A stretch of DNA of 64,000 bases from NCBI GenBank assembly GCA_964655525.1, contig CAZZNE010000004.1, positions 94,642-158,641 on the forward strand, given 5' to 3'. Position 1 is the stretch's first letter, and each line of letters begins with the position of its first letter. The notes beneath the pieces were generated by a model, which had not been told where the DNA came from, made no database searches, and worked only from the letters and a program-made list of their open reading frames with translations. The stretch comes from DLAJ01 sp964655525 (GTDB taxonomy: Bacteria > Bacillota > Clostridia > Lachnospirales > Lachnospiraceae). Made by a program: the position numbers and the translations under genes. Positions 9,298 through 18,216 of the stretch are shown here, one piece after another.

Positions 9298-9364
9298 AAT
9301 AGGAACGGTTATTTGACAGACTGACAGAGCAATAGAAATCAGGAAAGCAGTAAGAATACGGGCA

Positions 9365-9382
9365 GGAGGGGGAAACCCCTCC
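9365..9382 (+). promoter_or_regulatory. GAAA-tetraloop hairpin between malE and malF
   Basis: GGAGGGG and CCCCTCC pair perfectly around a GAAA tetraloop. No T run follows. Such stems often let a binding-protein mRNA outlast the downstream permease mRNA; that role is inferred. Confidence 0.6.
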
Positions 9383-9446
9383 GCGCCCGACTTTCAGGCA
9401 AAAAATGAGCGCTCTTCCGTAGCGCGGGAGCCGGAGGGGGTCAAGG

Positions 9447-10844
9447 ATGGAAAAAACGAAAAAGGGTCTTGGGAAAAAGATTTTGGGTGTACTTCAGGTG
9501 CCGGTAAAGGACTGTAAAGAAATCGGGCAGACCTTTGTACATGGAGATTGGAAGACGAAGGTATCATTTCTCATCATGGGCTTCGGACCGCTGATGAGGG
9601 GACAGATTTTAAGAGGCGTCGCATTTCTTGCAACCGAGATTGCATTTATCTGGTATATGGTCGTAGTCGGCGCGAAATATTTGAAAGACATCGGAACGCT
9701 CGGAACCGTACAGGGCGGTTTTGATGAAAATTATGTATATACGTATGGTGATAACAGCTTTTTCATATTGTTATTTGGTGTATTGAGTCTGTTTGTTCTT
9801 GTGGCTTTTCTGTTTGCGTGGAGAATCAATGTCCGTGTGAACATGAATGAGGAAAAGCGCCTCAAGGAAGGCAGAAAACTTGCGACAGTGAAGCAGGATT
9901 TACACTCGCTGTTGGATGAACATTTTGATAAGACGCTGCTGGCGGTGCCGGTAACGGGTGTATTCTTATTTATTTTGCTGCCGATCGTATTCATGATCTG
10001 TGTGGCATTTACCAATTATGACGCGAATCATCAGTCACCGACGAATCTGTTTACATGGGTGGGGCTGGAAAACTTCAAGAATATCTTTTCTCTAAGCACC
10101 GGCGGATTCGGAAAAACGTTTGTGACGGTGTTAAACTGGACGTTGGTTTGGGCGTTTTGTGCGACCTTCCTGACGTACTTCTTGGGAATGGCGGTTGCCA
10201 TCCTCATCAATAAAAAAGGTATTAAATTTAAGAAAATGTGGCGTACCATTCTTGTCATGACGATCGCGATCCCGCAGTTTGTATCGCTGTTGTATGTCAG
10301 CAAGATGTTTGCGGCGGACGGTTTGGTCAACTCCTATTTGATGAAGTGGGGCTGGATCAAAACAGCGCTTCCTTTTTGGACGAAAGCGTCTTGGGCGAGA
10401 CCGACGATCCTGCTTATCAATTTATGGGTCGGAATTCCGTATGTCATGTTGATCACAACGGGTCTTCTCATGAATATCCCGGAGGAGTTGTACGAGAGCG
10501 CGAAGATCGACGGCGCAAGTCCGTTCCAGACATTTCGGAAGATCACGCTCCCCTATATGTTGTTCGTAACAGGACCGTATCTGTTAACGCAGTTTACGGG
10601 TAACCTGAATAACTTTAACATCATTTACCTGCTCAGTCAGGGAAAACCGCAGTCGTTGGAGCTTACGGGAGGAGCGGGATATACCGACCTGCTTGTGACA
10701 TGGCTCTATAAGATGACGGTGAATGATACGAACTATAAGATGGCGGCGGTCATCGGTATTATGGTATTCTTAGTCACGGCGGTCGTATCGGTAGCAGTAT
10801 ATAATATTCTGCCGTCAGTCAGAGATGAGGAGGGCTTCCAATGA
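9447..10844 (+). CDS. malF: Maltodextrin ABC transporter permease MalF
   Basis: A 465-residue membrane protein. It has an N-terminal cytoplasmic and two-helix extension of about 120 residues before the standard six-helix permease domain. The EAA loop that contacts the ATPase reads ELYESAKIDGASPFQTFRKI. The long N-terminus is typical of MalF-type subunits in Firmicutes. It starts after GGAGGGGGTCAAGG and overlaps malG by 4 bp. No cognate ATPase is encoded in the locus, so a shared MsmK/MalK-type ATPase elsewhere in the genome probably powers it. Confidence 0.92.
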   Translation: MEKTKKGLGKKILGVLQVPVKDCKEIGQTFVHGDWKTKVSFLIMGFGPLMRGQILRGVAFLATEIAFIWYMVVVGAKYLKDIGTLGTVQGGFDENYVYTYGDNSFFILLFGVLSLFVLVAFLFAWRINVRVNMNEEKRLKEGRKLATVKQDLHSLLDEHFDKTLLAVPVTGVFLFILLPIVFMICVAFTNYDANHQSPTNLFTWVGLENFKNIFSLSTGGFGKTFVTVLNWTLVWAFCATFLTYFLGMAVAILINKKGIKFKKMWRTILVMTIAIPQFVSLLYVSKMFAADGLVNSYLMKWGWIKTALPFWTKASWARPTILLINLWVGIPYVMLITTGLLMNIPEELYESAKIDGASPFQTFRKITLPYMLFVTGPYLLTQFTGNLNNFNIIYLLSQGKPQSLELTGGAGYTDLLVTWLYKMTVNDTNYKMAAVIGIMVFLVTAVVSVAVYNILPSVRDEEGFQ

Positions 10845-11722
10845 TGAAAGAGGAAAAGAAGCTGCACAAGCAGCATAAAAAGCTGTCCAATGCAATCGTC
10901 TATGCAATATTGATTGTGATCAGCATCGTTTGGCTGTTTCCATTCGTATGTCTGGTTCTGCAGAGCTTCCGTTCTTATAAACCGGAAGTGGAATTCGGCG
11001 GAATGGTCGATTACCTGCTCCCGAAGCATTTTTCGCTTGATTCGTATACATTCTTATTGAGCGGCGAGAGCAACTTTTTAAGATGGTATGGAAATACCCT
11101 GATTATTGCGATCTTTGTTGCAATCGGTCAGACAGTCTTTGTATTATGCGTCAGCTATGCACTTTCAAGAATGCGCTTTAAGCTGCGCAGAGCGTTAATG
11201 AACCTGTGGCTGGTACTGGGCATGTTCCCGGGCTTCCTTACGATGATCTGCTTATACTTCCTGTTAAAGCAGATGGGCTTGACGCAGGCCGGAGCAGTAC
11301 CGGGCTTGATCTTGATCTCGGTAGCAAGTTCCGGAATGGGTTATTATGTGTGCAAGGGCTATTTCGATACGATTCCGAAGTCCTTGGACGAAGCGGCGAG
11401 AATCGACGGCGCATCGAGGGCGAAGATTTTTATCGGCATGATCGTTCCTCTCTCAAAACCGATCATTATTTACACTGCGTTGGTTGCATTTATGGCGCCT
11501 TGGTGTGATTATGTATTTGCTTCCTATGTAGCGTTCGGTTATGAGAAGGGCTACAACGTTGCGGTCGCATTGCAGAGATGGGTGAATACGAACGATTATC
11601 AGGGATATTTCACAAGGTTCTGCGCGGGCGGCGTATTGGTAGCCGTACCCGTAACGGCATTGTTCATGGCATTGCAGAAGTACTATGTGGAAGGTGTGAC
11701 CGGTGGTGCAGTCAAGGGCTGA
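10841..11722 (+). CDS. malG: Maltodextrin ABC transporter permease MalG
   Basis: A 293-residue inner permease subunit with six membrane helices and the EAA loop KSLDEAARIDGASRAKIF near residue 190. It pairs with MalF to form the translocation pore. Its ATG overlaps the malF stop codon (ATGA), implying translational coupling. It is the last gene before two strong hairpins, so the importer operon ends here. Confidence 0.93.
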   Translation: MMKEEKKLHKQHKKLSNAIVYAILIVISIVWLFPFVCLVLQSFRSYKPEVEFGGMVDYLLPKHFSLDSYTFLLSGESNFLRWYGNTLIIAIFVAIGQTVFVLCVSYALSRMRFKLRRALMNLWLVLGMFPGFLTMICLYFLLKQMGLTQAGAVPGLILISVASSGMGYYVCKGYFDTIPKSLDEAARIDGASRAKIFIGMIVPLSKPIIIYTALVAFMAPWCDYVFASYVAFGYEKGYNVAVALQRWVNTNDYQGYFTRFCAGGVLVAVPVTALFMALQKYYVEGVTGGAVKG

Positions 11723-11757
11723 TACCGGAAACCATTTGAGTTATGCACAGCATTCAA

Positions 11758-11793
11758 GTGAAATACCCCGCAGCTTGCTGCGGGGTGTTTCAC
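11758..11793 (+). terminator. Terminator after malG
   Basis: A stem of about 17 bp centred on CCCCGCAGC / GCTGCGGGG, extended outward by GTGAAA / TTTCAC. The T tract is short. Confidence 0.75.
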
Positions 11794-11853
11794 CCTCGCG
11801 GCATTCGCCCAATGTCTGCTGCGCAACCGCTTGGCTCATTGCTCGCGGGAATA

Positions 11854-11889
11854 AAAATCGGCAGTCTCCGTATGGGGGCTGCCGATTTT
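11854..11889 (+). terminator. Second hairpin downstream of malG
   Basis: AAAATCGGCAG and CTGCCGATTTT form an 11-bp stem that ends in T residues. It is flanked by A and T runs, so it could act in both directions. It lies before the amylase gene. Confidence 0.75.
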
Positions 11890-12017
11890 AGCAATGTGCT
11901 GAACAATGTATGTTTTATAGGGCTGTTATGAAAAGCAAAATTGTGTTAGAGTTGTTTATAGATAAAACGTCTGCGGCACGATGCCGCAGTTCGTGGGTAT
12001 TGGGAAAGGAGAAAGAT

Positions 12018-13688
12018 ATGAAAAAAAGACTACTTTGCATGACGTTAGTCGCAGCGCTGATCATGGGGCTGCCTGTCGGCTGCAGCAAAAAAGAAGGACA
12101 GGAAATGCCGACAGAGCAGATCGATCAGGAGGGAGAGACGGGACAGGAAGGATCGGAAGACTCGGTTGATCAGACCGGTTATCTGTATGAGCAGGAGCTC
12201 AATATCATTGATGATAATTACAGAAATTATTATGAGATTTTTGTATACTCTTTTTACGATTCGGATGGCGACGGAATCGGGGATTTAAACGGCGTGACGG
12301 AAAAGCTGGACTATATCGCCGATATGGGATTTAACGGGATATGGCTTATGCCGATCATGTCATCCACGACCTATCATAAATACGATGTTACGAACTATTA
12401 TGAGATTGACAGCGAATATGGCGGGATGGAGGATTTTCAGCGTCTGGTGGATGAGTGTCATAAAAGGGGAATCCGTGTCGTCATTGATGTGGTGATCAAT
12501 CATTCCTCCTCAAAGCATCAGTGGTTTTTGGATGCCTGTGCGTATCTGCGCGGTCTTGAGGAAGGCGCGGAGCCGGATCCTGCGGAGTGCCCGTATGTGG
12601 AATATTATCATTTTGCAAAAGAAAAGGTGAACAGTGATTATTATAAGGTCAGCGGCTGCGACTGGTATTATGAAGGCGTATTCTGGTCGGAGATGCCGGA
12701 CTTAAATTTAAGCAGTGAGGCATTGCGGGGAGAGCTTGAGAACGTCGCAAAATATTGGATTGACATGGGGGTTGACGGATTCCGTATGGATGCGGCCCTG
12801 CACTTCGAGGAAGGGGATACCACCTTTAATACGGAAGCACTGAACTGGCTGTACTCTTATTGTAAGGGACTAAATCCCGATTTTTATATGGTATCCGAGG
12901 TATGGGCGGGGCTTAACACCATTCAGGGTTATTATGAGAGCGAGACCCCCAGTATGTTCAATTTTGATGCGGCGGGAGCGGAAGGAAAGCTGGTCAAAGC
13001 GGCGCGCGGAACTTATACGGCGAGCAGCTTTGTCAAGGATATGCTGCGCTATCAGGAAATGTTCAGCGAGGCGAATACGGATTACATCGACGCGCCGTTT
13101 ATCACGAATCATGACATGGGACGGGTGTCCAATGTCCTGCTGAGCAATCCGGATGATCTGAAAATGGCGTGCGGTTTGTTGATGATGATGAACGGCAGTC
13201 CTTTTGTGTACTACGGAGAGGAGATCGGCATGAAAAGCTCCGGCACAAAGGATGAGAATAAGCGGCTGCCCATGATCTGGTCGGATACCGATATGACAGG
13301 AATGACGAACGGACCCAAGGACGCGGATAGCGGAATCACGTCTGCATTTCCGGGCTTGGAGGAGCAGCTTATTGACGAAGCAAGTATCTTAAATTATTAT
13401 AAAAGAGCAATCAGGCTGCGCAATGAAAATCCGGAGATTGCGAGAGGAACCATTGCGATCGTGGAGTCGTTATGTGACGCGGGTCAGGCAGCGATCACAA
13501 AAACCTATGAAGGAAGCACAATCGGCATCGTATATAACAATTCCAAAGAAGAGATTCAGGTGACGCTTACGGGAACGGAGCTTGCCGATATGCAGATCCG
13601 CGGTTATCTGACCCTCAACGGGGAAGTCATCACGCTTATCGACGGCGTGCTCGTGATGCCTGCGCAGTCAATCTGTATTTTGAAATGA
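12018..13688 (+). CDS. GH13 alpha-amylase-type lipoprotein
   Basis: A 556-residue cell-surface enzyme with lipobox LPVGC (lipidated Cys22) and an acidic linker to about residue 60. A GH13 barrel follows: YEIFVYSFYDSDGDGIGDL, nucleophile D258 in GFRMDAA, acid/base E294 in VSEVWAG, and D366 in ITNHDMG. It would hydrolyse alpha-glucans outside the cell and feed the MalE-MalF-MalG importer. The start is the ATG after GGAAAGGAGAAAG. A CTGCGGCA / TGCCGCAG hairpin (11971-11989) lies in its 5' UTR. The exact bond specificity (amylase, neopullulanase or oligo-1,6-glucosidase) is not resolved. Confidence 0.92.
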   Translation: MKKRLLCMTLVAALIMGLPVGCSKKEGQEMPTEQIDQEGETGQEGSEDSVDQTGYLYEQELNIIDDNYRNYYEIFVYSFYDSDGDGIGDLNGVTEKLDYIADMGFNGIWLMPIMSSTTYHKYDVTNYYEIDSEYGGMEDFQRLVDECHKRGIRVVIDVVINHSSSKHQWFLDACAYLRGLEEGAEPDPAECPYVEYYHFAKEKVNSDYYKVSGCDWYYEGVFWSEMPDLNLSSEALRGELENVAKYWIDMGVDGFRMDAALHFEEGDTTFNTEALNWLYSYCKGLNPDFYMVSEVWAGLNTIQGYYESETPSMFNFDAAGAEGKLVKAARGTYTASSFVKDMLRYQEMFSEANTDYIDAPFITNHDMGRVSNVLLSNPDDLKMACGLLMMMNGSPFVYYGEEIGMKSSGTKDENKRLPMIWSDTDMTGMTNGPKDADSGITSAFPGLEEQLIDEASILNYYKRAIRLRNENPEIARGTIAIVESLCDAGQAAITKTYEGSTIGIVYNNSKEEIQVTLTGTELADMQIRGYLTLNGEVITLIDGVLVMPAQSICILK

Positions 13689-13802
13689 TCCTATGATGAG
13701 CGGCATAAAGTGACGTGCGTGATGGAAAGATGCCGAGGATCGTGTGATATGAAGAGCGGCATCGCGGGAAAATTTTTACGTTATGAGAAAATGGGAAACA
13801 CC

Positions 13803-15707
13803 ATGAAACAAACGCTGTTGGATTTGCTGAACAAAACGATAGAGGAGCATAATGCCAATCAGTCGGAGCTGTGCAGAGGGCTTTGTTCCAATGCCGCATT
13901 CTCGCGGTATATTAACGGGGAGCGGCGTATGGACAGGCTGCTCCTGTCTGCGATGATGCAGAGATTGGGAAAGTCGCCCGATAAGTTTGTATCCCTTCTG
14001 ACAGATGCGGAATATCGCTATTTTGACTGGAGGCTGCGCCTGCTCAATCTGGTTGTGGATATGGACTGGGAGGGAGCGGAACGCCTGCTTTCTGAACGGG
14101 AGATTCCGGACAAGGAGCTGAATGAGCCGCTGCAGGAGCAGTTTTATCTGATGATGTGTGGACTGCTGCAGGAGAGGATCAGGGGAGACCGGGCGGGCGC
14201 GGCGGCGTTTTTTTACCGCGCCATCCGCGCGACGATTCCCGGCTTTACGGGAAAGCTGCGCCCGCAGAGTGTGCTGTGCGTGCAGGAGATTAACGCGCTC
14301 CTTCTGTGGCAGGAGTGCTTGGGGGATGAGGCGATATCGGCTGAATTGCTTGAATTTCTAGTGCATTATGCGTACCGCCATTTTGAGGATGAACAGGAAC
14401 GGGTGAAGGTCTATCCGAGGCTGGTGGCGGAATGTCTGCCGTATTTCCTGAAAGAAGAACGCTATGAGGAGATTTATACGATCTCAAAACAGGCATTTTC
14501 CATGATGATGTCTCTGCGCTATTTTGTCTGTGGGGAGCAGGTGCTCGGCGCGTACATCGAAGCAGCGGAGAAGCTGGGAAAAGCGGAGGAAGTAGCGAAA
14601 CGGAAGGTACAGCTTGCGTCTTGGTATGCGATGCGGGAAGAACTGCACTCTGACGGCGGGATATTTGAGGGCGCGTGTGTGGAAAGCCGGGGAAGCGCGC
14701 AGATTGCAGAGGCGCCCCATTCTGCCTTGACGGGCCGGGGAGACGAGTGGCATGTGTGGGATTTGTGGCAGGAGCCGGAGCTGTTACGAGAGGTCATTGA
14801 GCGAAGGAGGCGGCAGAGAGGGATTTCGCAGGAGGCGCTGAGCGAGGATATCTGCACGCCGGAGACACTCTCAAGGATTGTGACGGGAAAGCGCGCGCCA
14901 AGCCGGAGGAACTTTAAGGCGCTGGCGAAGAAGCTGGCGGTGCGGGAGGACTATTATTACAGTATGATCGAGGCGGATGACTTTCGCCTGCTGGAGGAAC
15001 GGTTTCGCTTAGACTGGATGATCGAGACCAAACAGTGGCAGAAAGCGAAGGAAGCCGCGGAACAGCTGGAACAGCGGCTGGATATGGAAAACTGCTATAA
15101 CCGACAGTATCTCGGAGAAATCTGCTATATCATAGAATTAGTTCAGTCCGGAATCCCGTGCGGGGAGCGGATGGAGAGGCTGTTATCGCTCCTGAAGCTG
15201 ACGATACCGGATTTTGTGCTGACGGAGCATGTGCGGGAATGGCCGGAAGCGTTTTGGTGTACGGTCTTTGCCAGTACGGAGATTTCTATTTTAACGCAGA
15301 TGACGACTGTCCTGCGCCAAAACGGAAAGAATGAGGATGGCATCTACCTTGCGGAAAGGCTGTATGGATATTATAAAAAGAGCGCCGTAAGACCGGAATT
15401 TCATTTTCGGACATTGCTGGGTATTTTGGCACAATTAAGTATCATGCTTGCAACATCGGGGTATTACGAGGAGTGTATTCAGTATTCCCGGGAAGGCATT
15501 GCCCTGTGCTTTGTGAGCCGCAAAATGTCCGATATGGGGTTATTTGTCAACAATATTGCCAACGCAAAGGAATGCCTTGGTGACAAGGCATTCGCATTAC
15601 GTTATTATCGATATGCATTTTATTGTGAAGAGCTGTTTGGAAAAAATTCGGAAATACCCAAACGATCCTACGAAAAGCTGAGCAGAGAAGAACAAAAGTG
15701 GTATTAG
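13803..15707 (+). CDS. Large XRE-type regulator with two helix-turn-helix regions and a helical repeat body
   Basis: About 634 residues. A first HTH-like segment lies at the N-terminus (NQSELCRGLCSNAAFSRYI). A second, clearer Cro/C1-type HTH lies near residues 328-380 (RGISQEALSEDICTPETLS). The rest is amphipathic helix pairs resembling TPR repeats, as in RRNPP-type peptide-responsive regulators. The start is uncertain: an upstream frame reaches 13710, but MKQTLLDLL begins where comparable HTH domains begin. It converges with a secreted-peptide gene, overlapping it by 4 bp. A role as peptide-sensing regulator is inference. Confidence 0.65.
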   Translation: MKQTLLDLLNKTIEEHNANQSELCRGLCSNAAFSRYINGERRMDRLLLSAMMQRLGKSPDKFVSLLTDAEYRYFDWRLRLLNLVVDMDWEGAERLLSEREIPDKELNEPLQEQFYLMMCGLLQERIRGDRAGAAAFFYRAIRATIPGFTGKLRPQSVLCVQEINALLLWQECLGDEAISAELLEFLVHYAYRHFEDEQERVKVYPRLVAECLPYFLKEERYEEIYTISKQAFSMMMSLRYFVCGEQVLGAYIEAAEKLGKAEEVAKRKVQLASWYAMREELHSDGGIFEGACVESRGSAQIAEAPHSALTGRGDEWHVWDLWQEPELLREVIERRRRQRGISQEALSEDICTPETLSRIVTGKRAPSRRNFKALAKKLAVREDYYYSMIEADDFRLLEERFRLDWMIETKQWQKAKEAAEQLEQRLDMENCYNRQYLGEICYIIELVQSGIPCGERMERLLSLLKLTIPDFVLTEHVREWPEAFWCTVFASTEISILTQMTTVLRQNGKNEDGIYLAERLYGYYKKSAVRPEFHFRTLLGILAQLSIMLATSGYYEECIQYSREGIALCFVSRKMSDMGLFVNNIANAKECLGDKAFALRYYRYAFYCEELFGKNSEIPKRSYEKLSREEQKWY

Positions 15708-15862
15708 CAGCGTTTATAGTCGCTTTCTTCATAGGGATCACACAGGAGAATTGCCGATCCGCCATCGGCATGTTTTGCCTGCTTGGCGGGTGCAGCAAAT
15801 ACCAGGGACAGAGCTGCGGCAGTGACCAGACATAATGCAATAATACGTTTTTTGAAATTCAT
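15704..15862 (-). CDS. 52-residue secreted peptide, convergent with the HTH regulator
   Basis: An ATG at 15862 follows a near-perfect site (AAAGGAGGTCTCCGT). The product has a basic start (MNFKKR), a hydrophobic core (LCLVTAAALSLVFA) and a likely cut after AxA or nearby. That leaves a tail of about 25-29 residues with two cysteines and the end DYKRC. It is too short for standard ORF cut-offs. No family is recognised. The signal peptide, strong ribosome site and position beside a TPR-like regulator suggest a signalling propeptide or small secreted factor. Confidence 0.65.
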   Translation of the reverse strand: MNFKKRIIALCLVTAAALSLVFAAPAKQAKHADGGSAILLCDPYEESDYKRC

Positions 15863-15952
15863 ACGGAGACCTCCTTTGTATTAGGGAATGATTTCACGCT
15901 TTGCATGAAATACATGACCAGTTTCAAGCAAAGTATAAAAGAACTATGAAGA

Positions 15953-16014
15953 AAGAACCATGACGTTTTTGGAAAAATCACTAAATATTTCCGAAAACGT
16001 CATGGCTCTTTTAT
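15953..16014. terminator. Long hairpin with T-rich end upstream of the accessory block
   Basis: Arms 15953-15975 and 15988-16010 pair over 23 bp with two mismatches and run into CTTTTATT. It lies in the 238-bp gap between the peptide gene's start and the membrane protein gene. It could insulate the two transcription units. Confidence 0.65.
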
Positions 16015-16100
16015 TAAATGGTAATTACAATGGAAAATACAGAAGAAACGCAAAAAAGTGATAAGGCGCGGATAGTGAAAAGAAGGCAGGGGGGATGAAG

Positions 16101-16562
16101 ATGAAAAAGAAAATTGCGTTGCTGGAAATACTGGGCATGCTTTTGCATATGTTATTTTTTACGATTTTATATTATGCAGGATTTCACATTTCAATCGTAA
16201 TGGTGGTTTGGATGGCGTATTTGGTTCCAGCCGCGGTCAACGCCATGCTCTTTTGGAAGGCGGTAAACAAGTGGCCTCTTAAAGAGCAGTTTGTTGTGTT
16301 TGGCATTATATCAGTTATTACAGATATTTGTTACGGGGTTTTCGCATACTTTTTTGAGGCGAATCCGGGATATGTCGCTTATTATCAAAGCCAGGTGAGG
16401 TTACCGGCGGACATGCAGGTGCCGGCAGAGGGACGATTTTTCGGCGTGATCCCGTTTGTGTTCATCCTCCTATTTAATCTTTCGTTTCAATTTTTGATAA
16501 ACGGAACAAGAAGGGAGTTTACCAAAGAGGAGATTGAAAAGATTTTCAAGGACTATAAGTGA
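16101..16562 (+). CDS. Four-helix membrane protein of unknown function
   Basis: A 153-residue protein with hydrophobic segments at about residues 6-28, 32-50, 66-88 and 112-132, and a cytoplasmic tail ending FTKEEIEKIFKDYK. No family is recognised. The Met chosen lies 6 bases after AGGGGGG; a Met two codons upstream is possible. It overlaps the next gene as TGATG, so the two are coupled. A tail very like its last 17 residues recurs as a relic at 22761-22865. Confidence 0.7.
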   Translation: MKKKIALLEILGMLLHMLFFTILYYAGFHISIVMVVWMAYLVPAAVNAMLFWKAVNKWPLKEQFVVFGIISVITDICYGVFAYFFEANPGYVAYYQSQVRLPADMQVPAEGRFFGVIPFVFILLFNLSFQFLINGTRREFTKEEIEKIFKDYK

Positions 16563-16948
16563 TGGGGTGGAAACTGGGCATCGTATTATGTCTTTCAGCA
16601 ACATTGCTGTTCGGGATGGGGCTCAATGTCTGCGCCGGTTCCGGCACCTACAGATCAGGCAATATCATCGTAGGTTACGGCAGTAGTGTTACCACTAAAA
16701 CAGGATATGCAAATACCTCGATTGCGGGGGGCGGTACGGGAACAGCTTCGGTCAGTGCAGAATATCACTCTCATTATAATGGAAATTATATGGAAGTAGG
16801 TCCGCAGACCAATACGGCTAAAAATGCAACGGCGGCTTCTCTTAACTTTTGCGCGGCGACCGGATGTTCCTCAAGCTATATTTCTGCGACTCATGACGCG
16901 ACGGTCGGCGGTACGACGATTCCGACCCAGACAAGCTCAGGGAGTTAA
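16562..16948 (+). CDS. Small secreted Gly/Ser/Thr-rich protein
   Basis: A 128-residue product with a clear signal peptide (LGIVLCLSATLLFGMGL, likely cut after VCA). The mature chain of about 103 residues is low in charge and rich in Gly, Ser, Thr and Ala. It contains the segment AEYHSHYNGNY and a short Cys loop, FCAATGC. No family is recognised. It is co-translated with the preceding membrane protein and lies upstream of lipoprotein and ABC transporter genes, a layout seen for secreted peptides or bacteriocins; that role is speculation. Confidence 0.65.
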   Translation: MGWKLGIVLCLSATLLFGMGLNVCAGSGTYRSGNIIVGYGSSVTTKTGYANTSIAGGGTGTASVSAEYHSHYNGNYMEVGPQTNTAKNATAASLNFCAATGCSSSYISATHDATVGGTTIPTQTSSGS

Positions 16949-16963
16949 GATGTAAAGGATTTG

Positions 16964-16992
16964 TTGACGGTAACCAATGTGCATGGTAAAAT
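16964..16992 (+). promoter_or_regulatory. Sigma-A type promoter before the 17046 lipoprotein gene
   Basis: TTGACG and TAAAAT with exactly 17 bases between. The downstream lipoprotein gene starts about 54 bases after the -10 element. Confidence 0.65.
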
Positions 16993-17045
16993 AAATTCAT
17001 ATCTATTGATTAATATCGTTAGGTTTTTAATGCGGGGGCAGGGAT

Positions 17046-18161
17046 ATGAGGAGAACATTCTTGCGGGGCAAATGCATGATATTGCTGTTATCAGTTTTGT
17101 TAACCGGCTGTGGGAAAACCACAGCCGGTTCTGTTGGGGAAAGCGACCGGTTTACCGCCAGGTCGATCATATTTGATTGTTATTCGGAAAGCGGGATCCT
17201 GTATGAAAAAGACGGGATTCTTTGTTTTGTCGATTATGCCACGGGGGAGGATGTTGTCCTGTGTACGAAGCCGAACTGCGTGCATGTCCCCTATTCCGCG
17301 GTTAATAACCCGGATCCCTACTGCGATGCGGCGCTTCCCTGGGATGATATAATTGAAACCATGATTTACGGGGACAGGCTGTATGCCCTTGTGACAAATT
17401 TTGATTCCACATTCGTGTATGAAAAAGGCGTTTCCGAGAGTGAGTGGAAGGAGTTTGCGGAAATTCCCTACAGTTATTATCAAGCGGTCAAATGGATTGC
17501 CTGCAACGACCGAATCTACTATGTGGCAAATCAGATTACGCAGCAGGAAGAGACTCTGGAATTGAAAGATGCGATCTTCCTTGCGTATGTGGATCTGACG
17601 GATGGTACCTACGGCAGTCTCACGGACATCCATGAGGATATTGGTATCATCAGCATTTTGTATGTGGATGAGAAAAACCTGTATTATGAGATGGGGTATG
17701 AGCTGGATGTCGCCGCGCCGGAAAATGAGGGGCAGGTTTATCGGATGAACCTTGAGACGCGGGAGAGCGAGCCTGTTTTTCAAATAGAGGAAAACAAACG
17801 CTTTGCGGGAATGTGTGGAGAGAACCTCTATTATGTAGAGAACGGCGAGCTGCGTCGGGTAGATGCAGAGGGAGCGGATGAGTCTGTCTATAACATACCG
17901 GAAACCAATTTCGATGTGCGGGCGGCGGCTTCGGGATTTCTTCTTCAGTATTACCTTAGAGATGCGGAAAAGTTTATTGATCTTTATTTAGATTATGAGA
18001 GCGGAGAGATCAAGGAGATGGAAAGAACGGGTACAGAGGGACCGGTTGCGGATATCGTAGGAGAAAATGTGTTGGTTTTTGGAGAGGCGATACAGGTGAT
18101 CCGGCTTACCGATTTTCTTGCGGGTAAGGATAATTATATTGCACAGCATGAGATTCCTTGA
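17046..18161 (+). CDS. Lipoprotein with a beta-propeller-like repeat body
   Basis: A 371-residue surface lipoprotein with lipobox LLTGC. After the lipid anchor it carries VVLCTKPNCVHVP with a later YCDA, a Cys pattern common in Lachnospiraceae lipoproteins. The rest is repeated strands of the type GDRLYAL, NDRIYYV, EKNLYYE and GENLYYV, which suggests a propeller resembling DUF5050-type proteins. No enzymatic residues are recognisable. It has its own promoter and is followed closely by the solute-binding lipoprotein gene. Confidence 0.7.
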   Translation: MRRTFLRGKCMILLLSVLLTGCGKTTAGSVGESDRFTARSIIFDCYSESGILYEKDGILCFVDYATGEDVVLCTKPNCVHVPYSAVNNPDPYCDAALPWDDIIETMIYGDRLYALVTNFDSTFVYEKGVSESEWKEFAEIPYSYYQAVKWIACNDRIYYVANQITQQEETLELKDAIFLAYVDLTDGTYGSLTDIHEDIGIISILYVDEKNLYYEMGYELDVAAPENEGQVYRMNLETRESEPVFQIEENKRFAGMCGENLYYVENGELRRVDAEGADESVYNIPETNFDVRAAASGFLLQYYLRDAEKFIDLYLDYESGEIKEMERTGTEGPVADIVGENVLVFGEAIQVIRLTDFLAGKDNYIAQHEIP

Positions 18162-18216
18162 AAGTGAGTTACATTTCTTCAAAGAGAAACATACATAAAA
18201 CGGAGGCGTGGGGTGA

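Noticed and set aside
16030..16098. 22-codon ORF overlapping the start of the 16101 gene
   Set aside because: It has no ribosome binding site and no signal or composition that suggests a peptide gene.
16562..16948. Lactococcin 972-like bacteriocin
   Set aside because: Only a short YHSHYNG-like resemblance and the nearby transporter suggested it; the rest does not align and the Cys loop is not a feature of that family.
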